From Lacticaseibacillus casei DSM 20011 = JCM 1134 = ATCC 393 (GTDB lineage: Bacteria > Bacillota > Bacilli > Lactobacillales > Lactobacillaceae), in contig NZ_AP012544.1 of the NCBI RefSeq assembly GCF_000829055.1, positions 1,922,001 to 1,986,000 of the forward strand: DNA of 64,000 nucleotides. The letters run 5' to 3'. Within the stretch, counting starts at the first letter, position 1; each line of letters begins with the position of its first letter. Both the position numbers and the translations under genes were made by a program. This document shows, piece after piece, positions 9,087-18,380 of this stretch. The notes beneath the pieces were generated by a model, which was given only the letters and a program-made list of their open reading frames with translations, did no database searches and was not told the DNA's origin.

Positions 9087-10264
9087 TAGTTAACCTCCTC
9101 CAAACTTTCTTGACGCGAATCTGTCACAGGTTTTAATCCAAGCTTGTTTACAGAAAATAGATAGGAGCTCACCATGAAGTAAAGTGGACTAAAGGTGACT
9201 AAGAAACCGTTTGTTTCAGTAAATCCACTTAGCACAATTGGTAGAATTATAATTGAAAGAATTCTCTTATCACTTAAATGACCTTTCTTGGTTGAAGTAA
9301 GTATAAAGAGGCAAAATATCAGAAAAATACTAGCAACTCCGAACGTCAATAAAAACTGGATAAATGCTCCATCAAAGGCACCAAATCCAACCACTCCCAT
9401 TGTCTTCTGATTAATGGTCTGCAAATTACCTAACAACTTAATCGGCATGGCTTGATAATAGTACTGCCATATCTCTGCTCGTCCAGACAAGAGATCATTA
9501 ACGCGATTCCAAAAATCATCCGTTGACGAAAAGTTGCTCGCTACATAAATTGATAAGAAACTAAAAAAAGGTACAAGCCAAGCTGACATCATTAGATAAA
9601 GATTCGGTATGCGAGTTGACCTTTTTTTTGTAGTTGCAAAAATAGTATAGCCAACTAAGCAAAAAACTGCTCCTGTCTCATAACCCATTTTAATTTCAAG
9701 CCAAGTTATCAAAAGCATTAGTAAAACGCGATAGATCTCACGAACTTTCAGCACTAGTAAAGATTCAATAAATAGAACCCCTATTTCAAACGCCAAAATA
9801 TTTGTATAGGTAAAGCCATAACAAAAGATCGTAAAATGGAAATCCGAAATGTCCGCGCCATAACCGGACTTTGGCAAAATAGAGAACAGGCTCAAAATAA
9901 CGACGAACAAAACAGAAAATAACCGACTGAAAAAGTCATATTTGAGTATAGATTTAAAGTCCAGCCCAGTTCCAACAATTAAAGCAAGGAGTATCGGTAA
10001 CATGTAAGTCAGCTTAAATAGATAAAAGTATATCAACAGAAGTGTCCCAAAAATAAGAAGAACAACTATCCTTTTAACCGTCCAGTCACTAAGAAGCGAG
10101 ATTATAGCCAGAGCTACTAGCATGACGGTGAGCATTGTTGCAGTAAAATTTATGCTTTTTGAATAAAAAAGGTTCCAGCTGCTCAAGGACATAATAGATG
10201 CAAATACAAAAGCCGCATATCCAAGTAACAAGGTTTTTTGACTTAATCTTTCCATGTCGTGCAT
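9086..10264 (-). CDS. wzy: EPS polymerase (Wzy-like)
   Basis: A 392-residue polytopic membrane protein with roughly ten hydrophobic segments and no recognisable soluble domain. It lies between the flippase and a glycosyltransferase. Size, topology, the low-similarity character and position all point to the Wzy polymerase, which joins lipid-linked repeat units on the outer face of the membrane. The longer extracytoplasmic loop is around residues 225-270. It starts 25 nt after the flippase stop. Confidence 0.78.
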   Translation of the reverse strand: MHDMERLSQKTLLLGYAAFVFASIMSLSSWNLFYSKSINFTATMLTVMLVALAIISLLSDWTVKRIVVLLIFGTLLLIYFYLFKLTYMLPILLALIVGTGLDFKSILKYDFFSRLFSVLFVVILSLFSILPKSGYGADISDFHFTIFCYGFTYTNILAFEIGVLFIESLLVLKVREIYRVLLMLLITWLEIKMGYETGAVFCLVGYTIFATTKKRSTRIPNLYLMMSAWLVPFFSFLSIYVASNFSSTDDFWNRVNDLLSGRAEIWQYYYQAMPIKLLGNLQTINQKTMGVVGFGAFDGAFIQFLLTFGVASIFLIFCLFILTSTKKGHLSDKRILSIIILPIVLSGFTETNGFLVTFSPLYFMVSSYLFSVNKLGLKPVTDSRQESLEEVN

Positions 10265-10289
10265 CTCTTCCTTTCGCTCTATAACACAA

Positions 10290-11702
10290 CTATGCTCTCA
10301 AAATCGTTTTAATCCAACTACTAAGTCCGATGTTGAGAGTTCTAACAAACGTAAAACCTTCTCGCTTATAAAAATACCGCAACCAATACCAATTATTAAA
10401 ACAAGCCTGCGCAAGAATTTGAGCTACAATGACTAATGTCAGATTATTTGGGAAAAATTGCAAAGAGATAAAGATTAATACAACCGATATGACTGAACTC
10501 ACGACAAAAGCTTTAGCATAAGGGATTTCATTAGCAGCTGCAATATAAGTCGCATAGCCAGATTGCTGATTAAACAAGAAATAATAGGTGATCATAAGCA
10601 AGAACGTTATGCCAGAGAAAGAAAATCCTGGCCTTAAAAATCCCACAATTGGCATGACTACAAAGTATACGCCCAACGAACCGCCAAGAAAGACTGAGAT
10701 ATAAGCTATTTGGCAACGTCCAATGATTATTTGAAGACTCTCTTTTGCTCGTGAAACCATACGATTTTGAATAGTTGGCAAATATGCGTTATTAATAGCG
10801 ACGGCCACACTAGCCACAGCATTTATCAATTGTAAAACAAGCGAGTAATGTCCTACAACCGTTAACGATACCTTCAGTGAAATGATAAGCGAACTTCCTT
10901 GTGTCGCTGCATAATTGGCAATTGAAACGAAGCCATCTTTAACTGAGTTTGGCAATACTGTGCGAATTGTATCTAGAACCGCTTTGAGTTGAACATCACT
11001 TTTGGTCTGTCGGAATATTCGCTGTACTTCTACATTTTTAAAAAAAGTAGCTTTGCAATATTGTCTAAAAATGAGTCCTTGCGCTAAAAATCCGAGGACT
11101 GCGCCTAATACCCCAATACCCATCATTAGAAGTATTCCAGAAATTGAAATCTGAGACACTTTTGAAATGACAAGAGCGACGTTGATGGATTTGATTTCAT
11201 TAATCCCACGTAAAATGCTAGCGTAATAATCAAAGTATAAATTAAGAAAAAAGGACAGACACATAACAATCCACGCAGTCAAGTAATGTTCACCAGAAAA
11301 ATTGGCAGTTATATGAGCTATATACAAAGATCCGACACTTAACAACAAAACAAGTGCTATTACACTCAGGACCAAGTATAAAACTTTGCAAGACTGGTAG
11401 AGAAGCCTAAATAAATTCGAGTCGACTTCTCCCCCAGTTTGCTCAGCCATTCCTTGTCGCGACAGTTTTTTAGCTCCACTCCATATATAAGCAAAATTTC
11501 TAGCAAAGGTAGGTGCAAAGCCAAAGTCAAAAAGAACTAATAAACCGTTAATGCCCAGAAAAACATACCATAGTCCTAAATCGTTGCCAGAAAGCTTCAA
11601 CAGGATAAATGGGAGCATAAGGAACCCACTTGATAGTGAAAAGAAGGTCCCTATATAACTCCATAGCACAGCTTGTGTAGAAGTTCCCATTTGTTTTGGC
11701 AT
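10290..11702 (-). CDS. wzx: EPS repeat-unit flippase (Wzx-like)
   Basis: A 470-residue MOP-superfamily polysaccharide exporter with about 12-14 transmembrane helices. The N-terminus (SYIGTFFSLSSGFLMLPFIL...GLLVLFDFGFAPTFARNFAYI) is typical of Wzx. It is expected to translocate undecaprenyl-linked repeat units across the membrane. It follows the GT4 gene closely and precedes wzy in one minus-strand operon. An unusual inserted hydrophilic stretch (SGAKKLSRQGMAEQTGGEVD) lies near residue 75. Confidence 0.85.
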   Translation of the reverse strand: MPKQMGTSTQAVLWSYIGTFFSLSSGFLMLPFILLKLSGNDLGLWYVFLGINGLLVLFDFGFAPTFARNFAYIWSGAKKLSRQGMAEQTGGEVDSNLFRLLYQSCKVLYLVLSVIALVLLLSVGSLYIAHITANFSGEHYLTAWIVMCLSFFLNLYFDYYASILRGINEIKSINVALVISKVSQISISGILLMMGIGVLGAVLGFLAQGLIFRQYCKATFFKNVEVQRIFRQTKSDVQLKAVLDTIRTVLPNSVKDGFVSIANYAATQGSSLIISLKVSLTVVGHYSLVLQLINAVASVAVAINNAYLPTIQNRMVSRAKESLQIIIGRCQIAYISVFLGGSLGVYFVVMPIVGFLRPGFSFSGITFLLMITYYFLFNQQSGYATYIAAANEIPYAKAFVVSSVISVVLIFISLQFFPNNLTLVIVAQILAQACFNNWYWLRYFYKREGFTFVRTLNIGLSSWIKTILRA

Positions 11703-11723
11703 AAATAATTAGTCCCCCGTGAT

Positions 11724-12809
11724 TTAACTAAGATCCCTTTTTGTTTTTTGTAGTATTGTCATCAACTCATTTGTCGATTTCTCTAGAGAAAAGTTCTTAA
11801 TATCATGAAGACCCGCACTAACAAGGTCAAGGCGTTTGTTTTCATCCTTGAAAAGCTTAATAATACTATCAACAAAGGCCGCTTCATCATCAACCGGTAG
11901 CAGCAATGCATTGGTTCCATTCTTTCCGTACTCTTTAATACCATTACTTTCAGTTGCAACAAGAGCTGCACCGCATGCCATCGCTTCCATACCAGTCAAC
12001 CCCCACCCTTCCTTTTTAGCAGGCATGAGGTAAATCTTAGCTCTTCCATAAATCTGATCTCTTAATTGTTCAACGTTTGCTGCTCGAAAATAATGAAAAT
12101 AACTGGGCAAATCACTTGGCCTTTGAGGAACACCAAACATAAGAACTTCCAAATCAGGTATCTCTTCCTTAACCTTTTTTAGAACCTCTACTCCGAATTT
12201 TGTGTTTTTATCGGGTAATATGTGGTTAAGTATCGCTACTTGATTTTTTCGATTTGTTAATGAATGAGAGGGGTAAAACTCGGTTGTATCAATGGAATTT
12301 GGTATAACATCACTGTGCTGACCCGTTTTTTTAAAAATCAATTTTTCCAGCCAATTTGCGACCACTATTTTATGTAGTGGTAACGTATACGTTGAAAATA
12401 CCCTCTTTTCACCACCTTGTATCCAATCCTCCAGCGCTTGAATGAAATAATACTTTTGACCTTGGCGAGGACTTTGATCAACAACAAATTTTGCTGTCTC
12501 AGCTGCTGTGGCGATAATACAATCGTATGACTCGCTTATTGGCCCTAATTGATGGAAATGTTCAGAGACTCTAGGATCTAATTCAAACCAGTCCAATTTA
12601 AGCCTGTTTTTGTTGAAACGTTCAACAACTTTTTTTGTAACCATCTTAAAGTCTCCCCAAATTAGGGGCGTCACTACATACCTTTCTGCCAAATTATAAA
12701 CATCAACGTGCCAGCCTCGGGATACCAAAGCATTAGCATACTTATAAACCATTTGATAACCACCAACTGGATGCCTAGAGAAGGTAGGTAATATAAACGC
12801 AATTCTCAT
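11724..12809 (-). CDS. GT4-family glycosyltransferase
   Basis: A 361-residue family 4 (GT-B) transferase with the donor-binding C-terminal half clear: VAILNHILPDKNTKFGVEVL, then the EX7E motif in KKEGWGLTGMEAMACGAALVATESNGIKEY. The N-terminal MRIAFILPTFSRHPVGGYQMV is the usual acceptor-side start. I place the start at this ATG, just after the preceding gene's stop (the exact base may be off by one). The donor sugar is unknown. Confidence 0.85.
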   Translation of the reverse strand: MRIAFILPTFSRHPVGGYQMVYKYANALVSRGWHVDVYNLAERYVVTPLIWGDFKMVTKKVVERFNKNRLKLDWFELDPRVSEHFHQLGPISESYDCIIATAAETAKFVVDQSPRQGQKYYFIQALEDWIQGGEKRVFSTYTLPLHKIVVANWLEKLIFKKTGQHSDVIPNSIDTTEFYPSHSLTNRKNQVAILNHILPDKNTKFGVEVLKKVKEEIPDLEVLMFGVPQRPSDLPSYFHYFRAANVEQLRDQIYGRAKIYLMPAKKEGWGLTGMEAMACGAALVATESNGIKEYGKNGTNALLLPVDDEAAFVDSIIKLFKDENKRLDLVSAGLHDIKNFSLEKSTNELMTILQKTKRDLS

Positions 12810-12810
12810 T

Positions 12811-13767
12811 TTAAAGAATTCTCCTTGCAGAAACACCAGTAAACAGAATGATTAAAATTTTTAAAATAGGTGTGTGTTCCCAGCACACCCTGTTTTTTAG
12901 AACCAAAGCAATTCGAGTAAAGGGATTTTTCCTCATTGCAAAGTTGGCATAAATTTTAACTCTGCTTTGCACTGAAGTAGGAAGCTCTGATATTAGCTCT
13001 TGAAGAATCGCAATATCTTCTAATCGCTTTTGCAGAGATGATAGCCGTTTTAAAACGTTGATTTCTTGCCAAATCGTTCGCTTTGCACCAATCTGATTGC
13101 TCCCATGTTGCCGGTACCGAACTAAAGGTTTCGGCAAAAAAGCCAAGTTATTAAATGAACTTGTAAGTAAGGCAAGAAATGAATCATGCATTGTAACTTT
13201 CAGAAACTCCGATTTTGGCAATTGAAGTACTAGGTCTCTCGCTGCTCGATTAATCGAAAAAGCTGCACCAGTCACTCTTGGATTCAGAATTAGAAAAGAA
13301 AGATCTCGCTCTTCATCCGAACCCCATCCATTCGCGCTCATCATTGTTTTCCCCAAAGTGTGGTTTTGACCATCAACAAGTAAAAGATCCGAATATACGC
13401 CGCCAGGTTCCGTTTGCTTTAATTTTTTCCATGCCGACTGCATTTGAATCACCTTATCAGGTGCCCAAACATCATCTTGATCTGAAAAGTAATAAATATC
13501 CGCTTCAACTTGGTGTAAAAGCGAATAAATAGCACTCTTAATACCTTGATATTTTGGATCTTTTGGAATGATTCGAATGTCATCACCATATTTGCTTAAA
13601 ATCTTGCCTGTGCCATCCTGTGAACCATCATCATAAACAAAAACTTGGTAATCGTAATTAGTGATGCCTTTTTGCTTAAGAATGCTATCAAGTTGCTGTT
13701 CGATAAACCTCTCACCATTGTATGTCGCAACCAATACAGCGATTCTTAACTTCCTGCTTTGTTTCAT
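12811..13767 (-). CDS. GT2-family glycosyltransferase (rhamnosyltransferase-like)
   Basis: A 318-residue family 2 transferase. The motifs are IAVLVATYNGERFIEQQLDS, VYDDGSQDGTGKI and YYFSDQDDVWAPDKV, where DQDD is the metal/nucleotide-binding DxD. It resembles rhamnosyltransferases of lactic EPS and rhamnan clusters. The start at 13767 (MKQSRKLRIAV) is preferred to a TTG 33 nt upstream. It is the first glycosyltransferase gene after the control genes wzd and wze. Confidence 0.84.
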   Translation of the reverse strand: MKQSRKLRIAVLVATYNGERFIEQQLDSILKQKGITNYDYQVFVYDDGSQDGTGKILSKYGDDIRIIPKDPKYQGIKSAIYSLLHQVEADIYYFSDQDDVWAPDKVIQMQSAWKKLKQTEPGGVYSDLLLVDGQNHTLGKTMMSANGWGSDEERDLSFLILNPRVTGAAFSINRAARDLVLQLPKSEFLKVTMHDSFLALLTSSFNNLAFLPKPLVRYRQHGSNQIGAKRTIWQEINVLKRLSSLQKRLEDIAILQELISELPTSVQSRVKIYANFAMRKNPFTRIALVLKNRVCWEHTPILKILIILFTGVSARRIL

Positions 13768-13898
13768 TACGAAGGTCACCCCAAAACCCAATTTTGTCAA
13801 AGTAATTCATATTTCTAAACTCATTCCAAACCACGCAAATAAGACCTATGTTTTTAAATGTTAACTAACTTAACTTTCCTTAAGGTTTAAAAATCAGA

Positions 13899-14648
13899 TT
13901 AGCTATTGTCGTTTTCGTACCCGTAGCCATAACCATACCCATAACCACGATCACCATGCTTAGTTCTAACGCGTTCAACACAACCGAGAATTTTTGCCTT
14001 GGCAAGCTTTAAGACTTCAACTGTACGTTTTAAATCCCCTTTTGTGGTCTTTCCAATATTAGCAACTATAACCACCCCGTCGGTTCTTGGTACTAAAACT
14101 TGTACATCTGAAACCGCTAAAATTGGTGGAGCATCTAAGACAATGATATCGTACGCATCTCTAGCCCATTTTAAGATACCTCCCATTTTTCCAGAGTTTA
14201 ACAGCTCGGAAGGATTTGGTGGTATAGGTCCTGAAGTTAGAACATCCAGGTTCTCAACGAATGTATCCTCAACCACATCCTCCGGGGCAGCTTTCCCCGT
14301 TAATATAGTCGTAACCCCATCAAGATTCAGCTTTCTAAACGTCGCATGTACGGTCGGACGACGTAAATCCGCATCTATTAACAACACTTTCTTCCCAGAC
14401 TGTGCCCACGTCACAGCTACATTAGCAGATACTGTCGATTTACCTTCCAACATTGCTGAAGATGTAAACATTACAATCTGACAACGATTTAAGGCAGCTC
14501 CTGCAAATTCAATGTTGGTGCGGACAGTCCGAAATTGTTCCGAAACAACATGCTTTGGTTCGGCAAATGTTACCAACATCACACCATTTTTTTGAGTCTC
14601 ATGATCTTCTCGATGAGGATGTAAAACATTTTTTAACGACCAGTTCAT
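13899..14648 (-). CDS. wze: Bacterial tyrosine kinase of the EPS locus (Wze/CpsD)
   Basis: A 249-residue cytoplasmic BY-kinase that works with the membrane activator wzd just upstream. The Walker A motif is EGKSTVSAN (with SSAMLEGKST), Walker A' is VLLIDADLRRP and Walker B is IIVLDAPPI. The C-terminus carries the autophosphorylated tyrosine cluster YGYGYGYGYEN, the presumed substrate of wzb at 306-1073. Phosphorylation cycling controls chain length and assembly. It lies 16 nt downstream of wzd, in the same operon. Confidence 0.93.
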   Translation of the reverse strand: MNWSLKNVLHPHREDHETQKNGVMLVTFAEPKHVVSEQFRTVRTNIEFAGAALNRCQIVMFTSSAMLEGKSTVSANVAVTWAQSGKKVLLIDADLRRPTVHATFRKLNLDGVTTILTGKAAPEDVVEDTFVENLDVLTSGPIPPNPSELLNSGKMGGILKWARDAYDIIVLDAPPILAVSDVQVLVPRTDGVVIVANIGKTTKGDLKRTVEVLKLAKAKILGCVERVRTKHGDRGYGYGYGYGYENDNS

Positions 14649-14664
14649 CTTTTCTTCTTCCCCC

Positions 14665-15585
14665 TTAGATTCGACGTCGACTACGTTGTGGAAAACTAGA
14701 AGAGCTCAGGCCCTCCGGTTCTGGATCATCTCTGTGACTTTGTTTTACATCCTCAATAGCTTGCCCCATATCTTTCATATGCCGAACATAATTGACAACG
14801 CCCAAATTAACTAATCCCAATTCATCAGTAATGAAATCGACATTTTTAATTGTTCTATCTGTCAACTCACGAATCAGTCCCCAAGCAAATGCAATAAGAA
14901 CTCCTAAAAACAAGCCTACTAATGCAAAAATCTTTAATCGCGGCGAGACTGGATTAGAGTTAGCTGTCGCTTTTGAAACAACTGACACATTTGAAATGGT
15001 CATGATAGTGGCAATCTTTTTTTCGAACACCTTTGCAATTTCGTTAGCTATGTCTCGTGCCCTAACAGGATTTGCATCTCTCACACTCACAGTGAATACT
15101 TGTGAGTTTTGTTGGGTGGAAACCGAAACCATCTTTGCGAGATCATCTGCAGAAATGTTCGAATAACGAGCTGGTTCCAATTTATATTTGGCAGGTTGAG
15201 CTTTTTTTGTAACATATTGTTCTCTTAAACCTGTTGTGGCATTATATCGCGTACCATAAACTGCCTTCGTTGGTTTTTTTACCATAACCTTGCGAGGACT
15301 TGTTAAATCATCAGCAACAGCTTGTAGAACTACCGGACGTGTCAGAATATCCTTATAAGTATTGATTAGCTGGATATCAGCCTGTTGGGCATTCAATTGC
15401 ATATTCGGATCATTATCTTGTTTGCGATTAACAAGCAAAGACGTATCTGATTCATATTTAGGCGCAATAAATGTCTGTGCTCCAAAATATGCAACTGCCA
15501 TTCCAATAATCCCAAAGATGATCATTGGGATAAAGCTGCGTTTAAAAACGTTCCACAGTTGTGAAAAGTCAAATTGTTTGTTCAT
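14665..15585 (-). CDS. wzd: EPS chain-length regulator / BY-kinase activator (Wzd/CpsC)
   Basis: A 306-residue Wzz-domain protein with two transmembrane helices (about residues 20-42 and 218-242) flanking an extracellular loop. Its cytoplasmic C-terminal tail is expected to contact wze. The start at 15585 (MNKQFDFSQLW) is preferred over a GTG 15 nt upstream that overlaps the GGGGAAG ribosome binding site. The tail ends in an Arg/Ser-rich stretch (FPQRSRRRI). It is the first gene of the EPS assembly operon. Confidence 0.9.
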   Translation of the reverse strand: MNKQFDFSQLWNVFKRSFIPMIIFGIIGMAVAYFGAQTFIAPKYESDTSLLVNRKQDNDPNMQLNAQQADIQLINTYKDILTRPVVLQAVADDLTSPRKVMVKKPTKAVYGTRYNATTGLREQYVTKKAQPAKYKLEPARYSNISADDLAKMVSVSTQQNSQVFTVSVRDANPVRARDIANEIAKVFEKKIATIMTISNVSVVSKATANSNPVSPRLKIFALVGLFLGVLIAFAWGLIRELTDRTIKNVDFITDELGLVNLGVVNYVRHMKDMGQAIEDVKQSHRDDPEPEGLSSSSFPQRSRRRI

Positions 15586-15600
15586 GAACTTCTTCCCCAC

Positions 15601-15938
15601 CTAATTCAAAAATAGTTACCTTAATCAAAAAAAGACTGCCCACAGCGCAGCCACTTCTTTTCAAAGTTTTTAAAACTCCACTCCAAAGAATAATACCCTA
15701 GCATGGTCACTAAAGTCTACCCAATTTTTAGAGTAAGAAATCGTCTTGAAAATTTGTCTGTAAAAGGGCATGCCTTGAATAGACACAACTTTTAGCCCTG
15801 TGACAACATATAGTCGATTTTATTACAATCTCTTTACAATTTCCCCCAAACCCGTCAGAATGACCCTAACTTGTAACCAGACTCATCTGGATTTTAGTTT
15901 AAAATAAAAGCAACCTAACTTTTGGGGGCTTACTGATC
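15601..15938. other. Divergent intergenic region ahead of the EPS operon
   Basis: This 338-bp AT-rich stretch should carry the wzd promoter (minus) and that of the SGNH gene (plus). TATTAT on the minus strand at 15695-15690 is a possible -10 box for wzd, but I find no good -35 partner. No gene or RNA is recognised. Confidence 0.5.
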
Positions 15939-16658
15939 ATGAAAAAACATACGCTGCGTTTGCGGGACTGGATATTGTGTATCGCGTTAGGTTTGTTGAT
16001 TGCCGGCGTTGGCGGCTTCTTTTATTTCCGCCATTACCAGTCCGAGCAGGCAATCGCTGTTAACCAGCAGACGCGTCAACGCATTCAAAACGATTCCAAA
16101 GCTAAAGTTAAAAAAGAAAAAGTGCTGAATCAGTACCGGCTTTTCGGGCTAACCGATAGCGATATCACGGCGGCTAAGGACTTACCTGTGACAGCCATTG
16201 GCGACTCGGTCATGCTAGGTAGTTCGGCTTACCTCAAGGTGTTGTTTCCAAAGATGTCGATTGATGCCGAAGTTGGCCGGCAAGTGCAGGCAGCGCCCGC
16301 GATTATCAGTCAGCTTAAGTCGGAAGGCAAGTTGGACGATACCGTCGTGATTAGCCTTGGTACGAATGGCCCGATGACGGAATCCGATATTAATGGCATT
16401 CTGGATCAGCTAGGCAGCAATCGCCAGGTCTTTTGGGTGACGGCGTATGCGCCGGGTAAAGCGTGGATTGATCCCGTGAATAAGTTGATTCATTCGGCGG
16501 CTAAGTCGCATAGCAATCTGCATGTGATTGACTGGTATTATCTGGCTGGCGGCAATGATGACTGGTTTGCCAATGATGGGGTTCACCCTAACGATGCCGG
16601 GCGTGTGCATTATTACACGTTGATCGCCAAGGATGTCATGCAGACGCTTAAGAAGTAG
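15939..16658 (+). CDS. Membrane-anchored SGNH-hydrolase-like protein
   Basis: A 239-residue protein with a basic N-terminus and one transmembrane helix (residues about 11-29), then an extracellular SGNH domain. The blocks are visible as AIGDSVMLG (nucleophile Ser), VISLGTNG (Asn) and WFANDGVHPNDAG (Asp-His). The domain resembles the C-terminal part of OatA-type O-acetyltransferases without the acyltransferase membrane domain. It may esterify or de-esterify cell-wall polymer or EPS; the substrate is not evident. GGGGG precedes the ATG. Confidence 0.8.
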   Translation: MKKHTLRLRDWILCIALGLLIAGVGGFFYFRHYQSEQAIAVNQQTRQRIQNDSKAKVKKEKVLNQYRLFGLTDSDITAAKDLPVTAIGDSVMLGSSAYLKVLFPKMSIDAEVGRQVQAAPAIISQLKSEGKLDDTVVISLGTNGPMTESDINGILDQLGSNRQVFWVTAYAPGKAWIDPVNKLIHSAAKSHSNLHVIDWYYLAGGNDDWFANDGVHPNDAGRVHYYTLIAKDVMQTLKK

Positions 16659-16707
16659 CGTGCCATCTGTTCTTGCCTACAGGCGTGTTTCACATAAGCC
16701 TCAATTT

Positions 16708-16752
16708 TAAAAATAACACCGAGATGACGGAAATCTTCTCGGTGTTATTTTT
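16708..16752. terminator. Bidirectional terminator between the SGNH gene and queT
   Basis: AAAAATAACACCGAG pairs with CTCGGTGTTATTTTT around a short loop. Both flanks carry A/T runs, so it suits the convergent genes on either side. Confidence 0.9.
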
Positions 16753-16829
16753 GATTGATTCTTAAATTTTGCTGGCGATCAGTGTGATCTTTTTGCTTCA
16801 CATCGCTAGCCAGCTGTTTTCTGCTTAGT

Positions 16830-17330
16830 TTATTTGTCCAAATCCACATACCGTGTCAGCACCATCATCACAACGCCGCCGACTGCCATTGACACAGCCT
16901 CTCCCAAGGCAATGGTGGCGTAGGAGGCCCAGAATGGTACTCTGCTCATGATTGTGAGCTCGCCGGCAACTGTGAACATCGAAAAGGCGAAGAGGACGCC
17001 CATGATAGCGAATTTAGCCCATTTTTGATGGACAAATTTAGCTGCCCAGCGACTGATGACGATGAAGACGAGGGTGCCTAGTGTGCCGACTGGTACGTCG
17101 AGTAGTGCGGTTGGCGAGGCTAAATTGGCCAAAAAAACACCCAACGTAACCGCCCAGACGTACCGGCGATTGAAGAGCGCCGTGTAGTTGAGCATCTCGG
17201 AGAACCGGACCTGGACGACACCGAAGCTTAGCGGGCTGAGCATCAGGGTCATGACCACATAGATAGCGGCGACAATCGCGGTTTTGGTGAGACTGACGAT
17301 TGAACGATGGGACATTGATGTTGTTTGCAT
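16830..17330 (-). CDS. queT: QueT-family queuosine-precursor transporter (ECF S component)
   Basis: A 166-residue membrane protein with about five to six helices. The family motif MLSPLSFGVVQVRFSEML is at the N-terminus. QueT proteins are substrate-binding components of ECF transporters and import a queuosine precursor, needed because many lactobacilli cannot make preQ1. The start at 17330 follows AAAGGAG; the longer frame upstream is the riboswitch leader, not protein. The leader at 17334-17410 supports the assignment. Confidence 0.88.
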   Translation of the reverse strand: MQTTSMSHRSIVSLTKTAIVAAIYVVMTLMLSPLSFGVVQVRFSEMLNYTALFNRRYVWAVTLGVFLANLASPTALLDVPVGTLGTLVFIVISRWAAKFVHQKWAKFAIMGVLFAFSMFTVAGELTIMSRVPFWASYATIALGEAVSMAVGGVVMMVLTRYVDLDK

Positions 17331-17333
17331 ATT

Positions 17334-17410
17334 GTTCTCCTTTGTGGCTTTGCCAGTAATAACGACGATCAAAGGAAATAAGTATCGTCGTGGAAGCGGT
17401 GTGCGCTTCC
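17334..17410 (-). promoter_or_regulatory. preQ1-II-like riboswitch leader of queT
   Basis: On the minus strand the order is as follows. A hairpin GGAAGCG/CGCTTCC (17410-17392). A stem ACGACGAT/ATCGTCGT (17391-17362) whose loop contains TCCTTTG. The segment TTATTAC. A small hairpin TGGC-AAA-GCCA (17355-17345). Finally the Shine-Dalgarno CAAAGGAGAAC (17344-17334). The loop TCCTTTG is perfectly complementary to CAAAGGA of the ribosome site, giving the pseudoknot typical of class II preQ1 riboswitches, which are known upstream of this gene family. Confidence 0.75.
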
Positions 17411-17445
17411 GATTCAATTAACATCATCTTAACAATGTTTCAAGT

Positions 17446-18159
17446 TTACTTTTCTAACCAACCGCCGTCAATAGGAATGACGGTGCCGTGAATGTAATCG
17501 GCGGCATCGCTGGCTAGGAAAAGGGATACCTGGGCGACTTCTTCTGGTTTGGCCCAGCGCTTGGCTGGCGTCTCCTCAGCTACCCACGTGGCCATTTTGC
17601 CATCACCGGCGAAGTCAGCGGCGTTCATGGGGGTATTGATGGCGCCTGGCGCTAAGGCATTGGCGCGAATGCCTCTTGCAGCGTAGTCGAGGTCTAACTG
17701 CTTGGTGAGCCCGATAACGGCGTGCTTGGCGGCTGTGTAGGCCACGCCTCCGCCGCCACCGACCAGTCCGGCGATGGAGCTCATGTTGATAAAAATGCCG
17801 TGGCCGCGCTTGAGCATTCCTGGTAACAGTGCCTTGATCATCAGGAACTGGCTGGTGAGATCAACATCAAGAATGTGCTGCCAGGTTGCCAGATCAGTGG
17901 CGGCGACGTCTTGATAACCATCCAGAATGCCCGCCGTGTTGCAGACAATGTCGGGCGCATAGTCACGAACGATGTTTTCTGCTGTCGCGGCCTTACTGAC
18001 ATCTGCCTGAATGGTGACGGCTAGCCCAGTCATCGGCTGAAGATCGACGCCAATAACCCGTGCACCAGCTGCTGTAAACGCCGCTGCCTGAGCCGCGCCG
18101 ATTCCCGATGCCGCACCAGTCACAACAACCGTTTTGCCGCTAAAATCGAATGCTATCAT
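17446..18159 (-). CDS. Short-chain dehydrogenase/reductase (3-oxoacyl-ACP reductase-like)
   Basis: A 237-residue classical SDR. The cofactor motif is TGAASGIG with a following acidic residue (VIGVDLQP) suggesting NAD preference. NTAG, the catalytic Ser in INMSSIAG and YTAAKHA (Tyr/Lys) are present, and the C-terminal IDGGWLEK is normal. The substrate cannot be inferred. Its start overlaps the stop of the DUF2829 gene by 4 nt, so the two are translationally coupled. Confidence 0.88.
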   Translation of the reverse strand: MIAFDFSGKTVVVTGAASGIGAAQAAAFTAAGARVIGVDLQPMTGLAVTIQADVSKAATAENIVRDYAPDIVCNTAGILDGYQDVAATDLATWQHILDVDLTSQFLMIKALLPGMLKRGHGIFINMSSIAGLVGGGGGVAYTAAKHAVIGLTKQLDLDYAARGIRANALAPGAINTPMNAADFAGDGKMATWVAEETPAKRWAKPEEVAQVSLFLASDAADYIHGTVIPIDGGWLEK

Positions 18160-18380
18160 GCGTCAACAAGTTGCCAATCTTCAGCGAGAATGTCACAGTC
18201 AGTCGGTGACCACAAGCTGAACGCTTCATCCGCGGTTTTGATCAGAAAATACGGATTTAACGTGTCACCTTCAAATTTGCCTTCCGGAACTAGCTGAACA
18301 TACAACTCGGTGCCTTCCCAGCCAGTCCGAACGGCTTTCTTGCCTTTTTTCAGTGATGGTAAAACTGCTTCGAATGTCAT
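18156..18380 (-). CDS. DUF2829 family small protein (Tad2 fold)
   Basis: A 74-residue protein with the DUF2829 pattern: FEAVLPSLKKGKKAVRTGWEG, an aromatic-rich middle, and WSPTDCDILAEDW near the end. In phages this family includes Tad2, which sequesters the signalling nucleotide of the Thoeris defence system; chromosomal homologues are common and mostly unstudied. Here it is coupled to an SDR gene. TATACT on the minus strand at 18474-18469 is a plausible -10 box. Family assignment is from memory of the motif. Confidence 0.78.
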   Translation of the reverse strand: MTFEAVLPSLKKGKKAVRTGWEGTELYVQLVPEGKFEGDTLNPYFLIKTADEAFSLWSPTDCDILAEDWQLVDA

